51,507 bases of DNA. It comes from an uncultured Pseudomonas sp. (GTDB taxonomy: Bacteria; Pseudomonadota; Gammaproteobacteria; Pseudomonadales; Pseudomonadaceae). Location of the stretch: the NCBI RefSeq assembly GCF_946885885.1, contig NZ_CAMPHN010000011.1, forward strand, positions 1-51,507. The letters run 5' to 3'. A model generated the notes under the pieces. That model was not told where the DNA came from, did no database searches, and worked only from the letters and a program-made list of their open reading frames with translations. This document shows, in pieces, positions 1 to 10,100 of this stretch (position 1 is its first letter; every line of letters begins with the position of its first letter). The position numbers and the translations under genes are program-made.

Positions 1-2057
1 GAAATGCCGTCGCCGTCGCGATCCGGGTCGGCGTTGTCGCCGATGCCATCGCCGTCCAGGTCTTTGCTTTCGCTGGCGTCGTCGGGGAAGGCGTCCTCAT
101 CGTTGGCCACATCGTCGCCGTCGCGGTCGTCGTCCAGGCTATCGGGAATGCCGTCGTTGTCCTGATCCGCCGGCACGCTGGCGGCATCGTCGGGATCGGT
201 GCCGACCTGCTCTTCGTAGTCGTTGGCGATGCCGTCGCCATCGCGATCCGCATCCAGGTTGTCGCCGATGCCGTCGTCATCCAGATCGCAGAGTGCGGCG
301 AAATCGGTGGCCGGCAGATCGGCGAGGTTCTGATGGGTTCGCGCCATGGTATCCAGGCGGATGCCCTTGGCCACGGCGCCGCCATAAAGCAGCGAGGCAT
401 ACTCCTGGTTCAGCTTGCCGCGGGCATAGATATAGGCAGCCGTGGTGGTGCTTGAGCCCAGGGTCACATTACCCCGGGCAAAAATCAGCAGTTTCGACGG
501 GTTACCGGGTTGCTCGTAGCCATCGGCATTGAGTAGCGCCTGCCATGGCAGTTGGAGATCGTTAAGCAGGTGCAGACGAACCGTGCCATTGCCGATCGGT
601 TGCAACCGCGCCTCGCTACCCAAGTCGAGGCTTTCGATCCAGTAATCGCCAGGCGCCAGTTCCAGGACCGCGCGATGGGCCAGGCTGACCTTGCTCAGGC
701 GGTACTCGCCCGGTTGGCTAAAGCGTACCCTGGCCCCGGCAGCTAGCGTCAGCTGGCGCCATTCGTGCCGGCTACCGTCGAACTCAAGGCTGCGCTTGGC
801 AGGCACGGTCTGGGTGAAGGAGCTGGTGGTTTTCCGGTACGCCGGCAAGGTCGGCACTTCGACCGTGTCGAAGCTCGGCTGGCAGTGCTGGGCATCACAG
901 CTACGCAGGGACGAACCGAAGTGGGAGTTGACGCGCATGGCCGGCAGGTAGAAGGAAGTTCCTCCACGTAACTGTGCGTTGTAGCCGAAATCGATTCGCC
1001 CTTCCTCGCCAAAAGTTTGCAGGCCACGGGCGAAAGCGGCGACGCAAAGGCTCGTGTACCCCGAGGGGGCAGGTGTGGCGGGGATGCTCTGGGCATCGCG
1101 CGGGTCGCTGCCGGCCAGCCGCTCATTTTCGTCATCGATGCCATCGCCATCGGTGTCGCTATCGAACAAATCGAGGATGCCGTCGCCATCCAGGTCGGCG
1201 CGCTCCTCGCACTGATTGTTCCAACTCAGGGCGCCGATGGCTGCCGGCACTGTCTCGACCTTGGCCAAAGTACCGATATCGATGCTGCGCGCACTCAGAG
1301 CGCCACGCCAGTGCGCGGCGAATTCGCTACGGTAATCGCCTTCGACAAAGGCAACGGCATTGACCAGACTGGCGGAGCCTTGGTTGATACCGCCATTGAC
1401 GATCAGCTGTAGCTTGTCAGGGTTACCCGAGCCGCTCTCCGATGCGTTCAACCGTGCCTGGAACGGCAGTTCGAAACCGCTACCGACCATCACGCGGGCG
1501 CTGCCCCCGGACACTTGCAACTGCCCGCTACTGGCGATGTCCAGCCGACCGATCCAGTAACGCCCTGGCGCCAGGGTTACCCGCGCGCCATAGCCGATAC
1601 TCAGGCGCTGAATATAGTAGGCCTGATGGCGCGTGCTGAAACTCAAATCGGCGCCGGCGTCCACGTCGATGTGGCGATAGTTGTTCAGTGCGTCGCCGCC
1701 CGCTTCGCCACTGGCCATGTAGGTCAGACGCAAATCATGCTCGGTGGTCAGCGAAGGAAGCACCAATGGTCCAAGGTTGGCGGCTACTTGACCGCTGGCT
1801 TTGCAGTTGCTGCTACCGCAGGTAGCCACACTCCAGGGGTTGGCCTGCACTCGCGCGGTATCGATAAAAGCGCTTGGATTGGCCAGCAGTTGCGCGCCCC
1901 ACTGGAACGTGACGGAGCCAATCGATCCATGAGTCTGCAAGCCACCGGAAAAAACGGCGCGGCACGACTCGACCGCCCATGCGCCATTGCACAGGCTCAA
2001 CAGCCAGATCAGCCCCAGCAGCAGCTTAAGCCTGCTACCTCCCCCCAGCATCCCCAT
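1..2057 (-). CDS. Secreted TSP3-repeat protein with duplicated MshQ-like module (C-terminus beyond left edge)
   Basis: The frame is open from an ATG at 2057 to the left edge (685 codons visible, no stop), so the C-terminus is missing. A second ATG two codons later (2051) is an alternative start; a weak GGACGG lies upstream. Residues 1 to about 28 form a signal peptide (KLLLGLIWLLSLCNGAWA), so the product is exported. Two related modules follow. The first, from about residue 31, begins CRAVFSGGLQTHGSIGSVTF. The second, from about residue 339, begins CVAAFARGLQTFGEEGRIDF. Both continue with a beta-rich stretch containing LAPGRYWI or LAPGDYWI. They resemble the extracellular region of MSHA biogenesis protein MshQ, which I recognise by pattern only. 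Each module is followed by calcium-binding TSP3 motifs (DLDGDGILD, DRDGDGIAN); eight are visible and more may lie beyond the edge. Four cysteines sit near the module starts. Its role is unknown. It lies downstream of the giant gene and the two isomerase genes on the same strand, and shares TSP3 repeats with the giant protein, so it may be a partner. Confidence 0.8.
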   Translation of the reverse strand, partial: MGMLGGGSRLKLLLGLIWLLSLCNGAWAVESCRAVFSGGLQTHGSIGSVTFQWGAQLLANPSAFIDTARVQANPWSVATCGSSNCKASGQVAANLGPLVLPSLTTEHDLRLTYMASGEAGGDALNNYRHIDVDAGADLSFSTRHQAYYIQRLSIGYGARVTLAPGRYWIGRLDIASSGQLQVSGGSARVMVGSGFELPFQARLNASESGSGNPDKLQLIVNGGINQGSASLVNAVAFVEGDYRSEFAAHWRGALSARSIDIGTLAKVETVPAAIGALSWNNQCEERADLDGDGILDLFDSDTDGDGIDDENERLAGSDPRDAQSIPATPAPSGYTSLCVAAFARGLQTFGEEGRIDFGYNAQLRGGTSFYLPAMRVNSHFGSSLRSCDAQHCQPSFDTVEVPTLPAYRKTTSSFTQTVPAKRSLEFDGSRHEWRQLTLAAGARVRFSQPGEYRLSKVSLAHRAVLELAPGDYWIESLDLGSEARLQPIGNGTVRLHLLNDLQLPWQALLNADGYEQPGNPSKLLIFARGNVTLGSSTTTAAYIYARGKLNQEYASLLYGGAVAKGIRLDTMARTHQNLADLPATDFAALCDLDDDGIGDNLDADRDGDGIANDYEEQVGTDPDDAASVPADQDNDGIPDSLDDDRDGDDVANDEDAFPDDASESKDLDGDGIGDNADPDRDGDGI

Positions 2058-2135
2058 AGCTTTTCCGTCCGCAAAAGCGGCAACTCATGCTGCCGTTTGT
2101 CCTGATGTGTGGCCCGCCGGCCGTTTGGCAGTTAG

Positions 2136-2306
2136 CAGGCAGTTGAAAAACTACCTGCGTTGCCATCGCGGCGTTAAAAACAGGCTCGGGCGCGAGTCCG
2201 ATCAAAATGCTCATTTACAGCTCGTAAACTCGCGTGCGAGCCCAGTCCGTTTTTCGCCTGTTTTTGCCTTGCGCTGGCTGCCTCGCCTACGTTTTTCAAC
2301 TGCCTG
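2136..2306. repeat. MITE-like repeat with 16-bp terminal inverted repeats
   Basis: The left end (2136-2151, CAGGCAGTTGAAAAAC) and right end (2291-2306, GTTTTTCAACTGCCTG) are perfect reverse complements of each other. They bound a 171-bp non-coding element. I recall similar sequences scattered through Pseudomonas genomes, but no second copy is apparent in this window. The element fills most of the gap between the second isomerase gene, whose stop is 10 bp away, and the MshQ-like gene. As RNA the ends could pair and act as a terminator or stabiliser, which would uncouple the MshQ-like gene from the upstream genes. Confidence 0.7.
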
Positions 2307-2315
2307 TTCGCTCGT

Positions 2316-3194
2316 CTAATGCGAGCTGTATTCCACTTTCACTTGCTTCAGCGCCTCGCTACTCAGGCTTTTTACCGCCTGTTTAAGCGCCTGAGGGGCC
2401 AGTTTTTCGCGAATGCCGCCGCTGACTTCGTTCAACGGTTTGGCCGGCAAGCGGTGCTCATCGGTAACGCGCACCAGGAGCAGTTGGCCGTCGATATACA
2501 ACGGGGCGATCGAGCCTACCGCCGTCGGCTCCACCAGGCTGCGCAAGGGTTGCTCCAGCAGCTCGAGCTTGAGACGGCTCTGCCGGTACTCGAGCGGTTT
2601 ACCCTCGTCGCGCCAAGCCGCCACCAACGCTTGCCAATCATTGCCCTGAACCTTTGGCCCGCTGAGCAGCGCGATCAGCTCCGTGCGTTGCGCCTCATCC
2701 AGCGTTTGGCTGTTGCCGATGATCTCAAAACTCTTCTCGACCCCGCCGCCGAACTCGTCGGGGTGCCGATTGTAGTAGTCCACCACCTGCTCGGTGGTTA
2801 CCGGCTCAGGCGTGGCGTGGGCTTGCAGGTAATGCCGGACCAATAGCTCTTCGCGATAGGCCTGGGCCTTGAGGTCGAGCTGAGCACGTTCGGATGCATC
2901 CAGTTCGCGCTCGGCCAGCAATGCCATGGCCCGACTGCTGACCAGACTCTCGAGAATCTTGCGCTCCACTTCCTCGGTGGCGAACAAAGGCGCCGATTCG
3001 CCGAGCGTGCGCTCGATGGTCAGCTCCAGCTGGGCACGGGTAATGACGCTATCGTCCACCGTGACCAGCGTCGCGGAGGGTTCGACCGGAACATTTTCCA
3101 GGGCCTGACGACTTTCGTCTTCGCAGCCGGCAAGGAGCAGGCCTACGAATACGTAGGCGAGCCACCGCTTAACTGGCAGCACGATCGTCTTCAC
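2316..3194 (-). CDS. SurA/parvulin-type lipoprotein with degenerate isomerase domain
   Basis: This is a 292-residue lipoprotein with lipobox LLLAGC (Cys at about residue 24) followed by E-D-E. Residues about 40-150 look like the helical SurA/PrsA N-terminal chaperone region (VTVDDSVITRAQLELTIERT onward, then a long charged helical stretch). The region where a parvulin domain should lie (about 150-250) keeps only the general pattern (ITDNG-like turns absent, late strand LLLVRVTDE). It lacks the HVAHILL and GDLGW motifs seen in the neighbouring gene, so it is probably a chaperone without isomerase activity. The start is a GTG at 3194, overlapping the end of the upstream gene by 26 nt, which suggests translational coupling; a GTG at 3182 is an alternative. 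It resembles the EpsD-family peptidyl-prolyl isomerases. Its place behind the giant gene suggests a role in folding that protein in the periplasm (inference). Confidence 0.75.
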   Translation of the reverse strand: MKTIVLPVKRWLAYVFVGLLLAGCEDESRQALENVPVEPSATLVTVDDSVITRAQLELTIERTLGESAPLFATEEVERKILESLVSSRAMALLAERELDASERAQLDLKAQAYREELLVRHYLQAHATPEPVTTEQVVDYYNRHPDEFGGGVEKSFEIIGNSQTLDEAQRTELIALLSGPKVQGNDWQALVAAWRDEGKPLEYRQSRLKLELLEQPLRSLVEPTAVGSIAPLYIDGQLLLVRVTDEHRLPAKPLNEVSGGIREKLAPQALKQAVKSLSSEALKQVKVEYSSH

Positions 3195-4047
3195 TCTGCG
3201 CAGCGGTCTCTTCGGTTTCGGCCGGGCGCGGGGTTTTCCGTTCGATCTTCGCCGCTTGCTTGAGGCGGTCGAGTTCGGCCTGTTTGGCTTCCTGGCGCAA
3301 GCGATAACGAATGTCGCCGCTGACCGCTTCGAAGGGTTGTTTGATTATCTGCGGCCCCTCGATGACCTTGACCACATGGAAACCGAACGGCGTAACCAGC
3401 GGCTCGGACAACTCGCCCGCCTTCATCGCGAACACCTTGTTACTGAAACTCGGATCGATAGCGCCTTCTTGCAGCCAGCCAAGGTCGCCCGCTTGCTTGG
3501 CGGAGAGTTGATCCTCGGAGTACTCCTCGGCCAGCGCGGCGAAGTCTTCTTGAGCGTTGGCCCGCGAATAAACCTCCTGCGCCTTGGTCAGCAGAGCCTG
3601 ACGCTCGGCTTCGCTCATAGCCTGATTAGTGCGCAACAGAATATGCGCGACATGGATTTTCTTTGCCTGGAACTGATCAGGGTTAGTCGCATAGAAATTA
3701 CGCACCGCTTCGTCGGTCACCCGCTCACGCAGGAACTCTTCGAAATAACGGCTGATCAGCATTTGCTTGCGGAACTCGGCCACCTCGGTCTCGATCTGCT
3801 CGACAGGCAGCAAGCCCTGTTCCTCGATCTGCCCGGCCAAACCCTCGCGCTCCAGGTACTCGTCGAGCTCGCGGCTGACCCATTGGTTGTTCTGCGTGGG
3901 TACGCGTTTGAACTTCAAATAGGCCTCGAAGCGTTCCTGAGTAACCGGCTTGCCGTTCACTTCGGCAATGGAGTCGCCGGTGGAGTCGCAACCAGCCAAT
4001 AAAACGGCCAACAAGGAAGTCGCCAAAGCAAGGCGTTGGAACTGCAT
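3169..4047 (-). CDS. Parvulin-type peptidyl-prolyl cis-trans isomerase lipoprotein
   Basis: This is a lipoprotein of about 292 residues. Two adjacent ATGs (4050 and 4047) follow a strong GGTGGAG site at 4055-4061; 4047 has the better 7-nt spacing. Signal peptide and lipobox are ATSLLAVLLAGC, then D-S-T; Asp at +2 is an inner-membrane retention signal in enterics. Residues about 30-125 form a SurA/PrsA-like chaperone region (IAEVNGKPVTQERFEAYLKF). Residues about 130-235 form a parvulin rotamase domain with its usual landmarks: HVAHILLRT, FAALAEEYSEDQLSAKQAGD, LGWLQEG, and VTPFGFHVVKV. The tail is charged and Ala/Glu rich. Parvulins isomerise Xaa-Pro bonds in proteins folding outside the cytoplasm. 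The gene starts about 95 bp after the giant gene's stop on the same strand and overlaps the next gene, so it is probably co-expressed with them and may help fold the giant, proline-containing Ig domains. Confidence 0.88.
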   Translation of the reverse strand: MQFQRLALATSLLAVLLAGCDSTGDSIAEVNGKPVTQERFEAYLKFKRVPTQNNQWVSRELDEYLEREGLAGQIEEQGLLPVEQIETEVAEFRKQMLISRYFEEFLRERVTDEAVRNFYATNPDQFQAKKIHVAHILLRTNQAMSEAERQALLTKAQEVYSRANAQEDFAALAEEYSEDQLSAKQAGDLGWLQEGAIDPSFSNKVFAMKAGELSEPLVTPFGFHVVKVIEGPQIIKQPFEAVSGDIRYRLRQEAKQAELDRLKQAAKIERKTPRPAETEETAAQSEDDRAAS

Positions 4048-4064
4048 CATCAATCTCCACCTTC

Positions 4065-4078
4065 AATTAGATCTAATT
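4065..4078. promoter_or_regulatory. 14-bp perfect palindrome between giant gene and isomerase gene
   Basis: AATTAGATCTAATT is its own reverse complement and lies 4 bp upstream of the Shine-Dalgarno site of the isomerase gene, within the 94-bp gap after the giant gene's stop. It could be an operator or a small RNA hairpin over the ribosome-binding region. No protein is known to me for it, and one copy alone is weak evidence. Confidence 0.3.
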
Positions 4079-4141
4079 CCTTTTATCGCGGCGTGCGATA
4101 TACAGGATTGCCGCAAAATTTGCTGCAGCCAGTTTCACATT

Positions 4142-7100
4142 TCATTGCGCCACGGACCCCGCCGACGACCGCCACACTGGCTCATTCTGAAAATCTTGGA
4201 ATTTCACTGTTATGCCCTGCGCATCCGCGGGCATCGCGCCCAACCGAACGACCTCCCCCGTAAGCATGTCGACAAAGCCGAGGTGACGGCGCGCGGTGCC
4301 ATTTTCGGTGTCTTCGACAAGTACCGCCAGGCCCTTGGCCCAAGGCATATCATCCATGGCCAGAATGCGCGGTTGTTCGGCGAAGTCGTCCGAGAAGCTA
4401 AGGTCAACCAAATGCTGCTGCCATTCTCCCGAGATGCTGTAATCGAAGCGGGTCAACTTACAGTCATTCAACAGCAACGGCTCGCCATTCCATTTAGCCA
4501 CCCCATAGCCACACCCCCCTACCGCTGGAACCCGTAACCCGGTCCAGCCGCCCCAACGACTGTTCACATAGAGCACCAGTTGCTGTTGAGCAGAAGCCTG
4601 ATTCGATGGTATCTCGGACTCTCCTCCATTTTCTTCATCAACCCCGCCATCCTGTAGATGGAGGCTCATGGGCTCAGGCCAACCCAAGACATCGATCAAT
4701 GTTCCATCGGTGGTGTAGAACGGATTTTCTCGCTGCTCAAAACTGGCGTTATCAAATTCATGTACCACCCCCCCATCGTCGAGCGAGCTTGAAGCGCCCA
4801 TCCAGAAACGACCGTTACCGTCGAAGTCGATAGCGGCAAAACGGGTTTCCAGATCACGAACCACGACCTTCTCTCCATCGAAGCCGCGCTGTTTGATCAG
4901 TTGCCGGGTCTCATCGCCTTTCAAGAAATAAATATCGAACTCTGGCATGGAAGCAGGGTTTTTCGGGGCGCTGCTCAGACGAACTTCGAGCTCGTCCTCG
5001 AAACGGTCTCCATCGCTATCGGCCAGGTTCTTGTCGGTTTCCAAACGCTCTTCATCGCTATCGCACAGCTGGTCGAATTCGGTATCGGTACATAGCGTGA
5101 AGTTGACACTCCGCGAACGATCCGCCGGCGAGATGCCACGCAACACGTCCTCACCCAGCGTACTAAGCACTTCAAGGGTGCTGCTTGCATGCCCACTGTT
5201 TTCCAGAGCGATGAAGTTCATGACGACACGATGCTCGTTGGCGGGCACTTCGAAGCTATAACCAATGTTCCAGCGGTAATAAGAGTCGCTGTAGAGACTC
5301 TCGCTATTCAGGACCTCGCGCCCCGCTTCGTCAGCAAATACATGGACAAAGCTTATCGGGTCGGTGGCCTGCCCTTCATTAGGTACCTTCCGCTGGCGCA
5401 GCCAGCGGTCTTCTGCAGTCAATTGATCATCGCCACTAGACGTACTTTGCTGGTAACCGATCGGCCAATAGTCATTTCTGGAGGTCAGCAGAGGATTTGC
5501 TACCAGCGCCTCGTCGGTGATGTTGTAGAACTTGTCCAGCACCCGGACATAACCACGGCCATCGGCAGGCACATAGTATTCGCGACTCGCCATCAACCCA
5601 GGCTCAATCTCCCGCAGCGGCGTACGCCAGGTCCGACCATCGGCCGAGCCCACCATGCCACGCCGAAGCTTGGCGTTGTCGGCACCGCTCTCCCCGTCCT
5701 GGCTATAGCCTTCCAGACGCAGGCCGCCCTCCAATGGCAATGCACCGCCATCGCCTGTCTGGTTGTAAAAGCTGACCTCGCCATCGCGCGTTATTTCAAC
5801 CTGTATACCCGACTCGGTAAGCATGTAAGCACCCCAGTCGTTCGGTAGCTGGGCGAGGTCATCACCAGCGCTCAGAGGATCGGTGCCATCGACGAACAGC
5901 TCGTCGCCGTCGCCGCGTCCCGCGTCATCGGAGTCGAACTTCATGGCCGAGGTCCCCAACACATTGACCTCAAAAGCATCTGGCAAAGAATCGCCATCAG
6001 TGTCGCGCTCACGAGGATGGGTACCCTGCTGGTATTCCTCGAGATTGCTCAGGCCATCGTTATCTTCGTCACCATCGGCCGCGGCCTCCAGCAACCCGTA
6101 TTCAATCTCGAAGCCATCGGGTAGCAGGTCGCCGTCAGTGTCTTGCTTCAGCGGGCTGGTCGAGTACTCATTTACTTCCTCGCCATCCGTCAAACCGTCT
6201 GCATCGGTGTCGGCCTTGTTCGGGTCGGTGCCCAGCTCGATCTCCGCGCCATCGCTCAAGCCGTCGTAATCGGAATCCGCGCGGTTCGGATCGGTAGCCT
6301 GTACATCTACCTCGTCCCCATCCGATAAACCATCGCCATCGCTATCGCGCTCGTTCGGGTCTGTACCCTGCGTCTGCTCTTCCAGGTTACTCAGACCGTC
6401 CTCATCCGGATCGGCCTGGGCAATGCCGGGCTCGGCAAGCAGCGGATCGAAGTCGCTGTAGAACTCGAAGCCATCCCACAGCAGGTCGCCGTCGCTGTCT
6501 TTTTGCGCAGGATCGGTGCCCAGCAGCGTCTCATAAGCATCCGACAGGCCATCGCCATCAGTATCCTGGCGCCCTGGCAGTCGCGCCAAGTCAACCGAAT
6601 AAACCCCGCCACCCTGCGGCAGGTAAGCGACCGACCAACCGAGCAGATCCGGCCGCGAATAGAACCACTCATAGACCTCCTGGTCGCGAGGAATCTGTCG
6701 CCCCTGGGACCCGATGAGATCGAGCTCCTGCACCTCGACTCCCTCACCGTTAAGGAAGCCGCTCTTGACGCCATTCCCCCAACCGGCGACCGGCAATGCG
6801 TAATAGCGGGTTTCGACTCGACCATCGCGATGCAATACGACCTGCATGTCGATTCTATTGGCCGCAGAGTAATCGTAATTCGGCGTCCAGCCCGTCCAGG
6901 TGAATGTCCAGCGATCCTCATCCTGGGCGACATAGAAACTGCGCCCGGAGTCGTAGGCGGTCAATCCGTTCTGCAGCGGAATGATCTGCAGGCTGCCTAT
7001 GACTATCCGCTGTTGATTCGGATAAACGTTGACCCCTCGCGACTCGAAGACAAAGTCTTCAGGCAACTGGAAGGAGTGGTTGTAGTTGGACGCATAGGCG

Positions 7101-10100
7101 GTGCCCAGCGCATCGCTCAGCGGCTGGATATAGCTTTCATCGACCGCCAGGGTGATATCGCCGCTATCCAGCGCCCCGTCTTCAAGCAGCGATACTTCGC
7201 GCGTCGCCTCGATTTCGACATCCAGCACCTGGTGGCGCACCGCGACTGCCCATGTGGAATTCACGCGCCGGTCGATATCGCCGATCGTGAAGCGGCCTTG
7301 CGCATCCGTTTGCAGCTCAACGCTCTCAGACTCACTGGCCATCATTGGCGACTCGGCGCCCTCGACCGGGTGGAGAGAGACATAAGCGCCCGCCACGGGG
7401 TGCCCCAGTTCGTTGATCACGCGCCCGGAAATACTGCTAAGCGGGACTGCATCGATGGCTATGTCGAGGGCTTGCTGGGCGCCGTTATCGTTGCTATCCA
7501 CCGCGCGAACCTCAACGCGCGTCGAGCTGGCATCCGGCACAGTCGCATAGAAGGTTTGCTGGCCGCCAGCATTGCGGGTTTCCAGCAGTACACCGTCTTG
7601 CCAGAGTTCGACTGCCGCAACGATGCCGTTGTCTTCCACGGTGACCGTCAATGGCAGCTCGTCACCGGCATAATGCGGCCCTGCCGACGGCGCGATGGTA
7701 ATAACCGGAGCCGTTTGGTCAGGCGTCTTCGGCTCGCTGTCCTGGCCATCCGGGATACCGTCGCTGTCCCAGTCGGGATTCTGCGGGTCCAGGCCGAGCG
7801 GTACTTCGTCGGCATCAGTCATCCCGTCTCCGTCGGAATCCACCAAGCCGTTCCAGTTGACCAATTGCCGGTGTTCTTCCCGGGTCAGACCCACTTCTTC
7901 GAAGGTCTCCGAACTCAGCTCATCGAGAATGCGCTGGGTCTCGACGCCGTTGTGGTTTTGTATCGCATAGTGCATCAACACTTGCCGGCTATTAGGTTGC
8001 AAGGTGAGCGTGAAGGTCATGGAGTAGTTGTCGCCACTTCGCGACACGGCACTTGGCTTGAGCGTCGAACGCGAATCGCCGAACAAGTGCCCCATGGCCG
8101 GATCGCTGCCACTATTGCCAGTGCTGGAATCGTCAGTCAGCAAGTAGTAATCATCGACGCTGAACGACTTGTCGCCTGACGAGGTGTTGATGGTGTAGGT
8201 ACCGCCATCAGAACCGAGGTTGCCGCTGATGACCACAGGCACAGTCACCACGCTATCGCTCGGGTTCTCGATCAGTTCCAGGAAACGCGCATAACTCTGG
8301 TTATCCGGCACATATATCTTGCGACTGACACGCAAGCCACCAGCCATGTTCTGCGCAGGCAAGGTCAGTTCCCGACCGTTCAGGCGAAGCTGGCCCAGAC
8401 TGACATTTGGGAAACCCTGGCCGTTGACGGTCAGGTACTGGCCGCCATCGTAGGCATCGTTGGAACCATCATTGATGCTGCCGTTACTGGTGATATCCCA
8501 CCGATAATTGTTGCCATACAGGTTGTAGTAGAACCCAGTGGTGCCCTCGTAGCTGAGCATGCTCTCGGGTATCAGGTCACGAGCACGACGGCCTTCGGCG
8601 TCGAGTTGCAGCGCCGGAACCGCTACCGCTTCGGTATCCACAGGAATATCGACCACGGCACTCGCGTGCATGCGCTGAGCACCGAACAAGGCACTCGCGC
8701 GCACTTCGAGTCGGGTTTCGATGCTGAGGAGCATCAGGCTGTAGCGCCCATCGGCGCCGGTGCTCGCCTGGACATCATTCACCTGTACCAGTGCACCTTC
8801 CACCGGCTGGCCAAGCTTGTCCACCACCTCACCGCTAAAGATCAGCTCTGGAACGGTGTTGATCGGCACGCTCAGATCGGCGGTGCTCACATTACCGTGG
8901 CTGTCGGTCGCACGCACTTGCAGCAAGGTATCAGCCGTGTTCGGCAGAATCACCGAGAAGGTCTGGCTACCGCCCTGGGTGCGGGTTTCACGCAATTCGC
9001 CGTCCTGCAGCAACTCGACCTTGGTGACGATACCGTTGTCGGTGATGTGCGCTGTAATCTCCAGCGGATCGCCACCGTAACGCCGTGCGGACGTTAGCGG
9101 TTGAATACTGACGTTCGGAACCTCTGCGTCCGGCACCAGCGGCTCGGCATCCTGACCATCCGGAATACCGTCGTTATCGCTGTCTGGATCGTTGACGTCG
9201 GTGCCCTGGAGAGTCTCATCGGCGTCGCTGAGGCCATCCTCATCCTGGTCATAGAAGGCGAAGAAGTTCACCACCTTGCCGGCCAGGTTGGCATCGAGGT
9301 TATCCAGCCCCAGGTTTTTCAGACTGCGCAGTTTATCCGCCGTAGCGACCGCCGCCTCCGTCGAGCCTTCCAGAGTGGCGAAGTGCATGACCACGCGACG
9401 TTCGCCCGCAGGGATACGTACCTGATAATCGGTTTGCCATAGGCGCCCGTTCTGGTTGACGAAGCTCGTACCCTGACGCCGCTGAGCGTTACCAGCGAAT
9501 ACGTGCAGCAGCACCGGACGGGTCGCCACAGAGGTATCACGCAGGGCGATATAGTCGTCGCCCGTTGTCAGCTGCGCATCGCCACTGCTGGTGACTGCTG
9601 CAACTTGATTGTCGTTGGCAGCCCCGTAGTAGGACTGCAACCGCACGGTCGCTACCTGTTCCTGGCCGGTCGGGTTGTCGAGGATTTCCAGATAGCGCAC
9701 ATAGGCGCCACCTACGCTTGGCACCAGCACCCGGCGGCTGACTACCAGGTTGTTCATCCGCCGCGCTTCGTAGTGGTACTCGCGGCCATTGGCTGAACTG
9801 GTGGCGTGGTCGTACCAGTGGCCGTAGTTGGTGCCGTTGATGTACAGCTGGAATGCATTGGTGGTCGCAGAACCGGTGGTTGCGCGCGCATAACCATTGT
9901 AATAGAACGACCAATTCCGATTGTTCTCATCGTTGAGCGAGCGGTAACCGGAGACATTCGGTCGATCATCTCCGGCTTGTTTTGGATCGGTGCCATCGAC
10001 AAAGCGTTCGTTGATATCGCGCCGGCCACCCGCATCACCGTCTGCCTTTAACGGATCGCTTGGCGGCATACCCTTCACTTCCCAGCCGTCGAGCAATTCA

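Noticed and set aside
6503..8179. Long plus-strand open frame (558 codons) opposite the giant gene
   Set aside because: It is antisense to a coherent TSP3/Ig region. It reads as a mirror of repeated Asp/Gly codons, with many Arg/Ile and no domain pattern.
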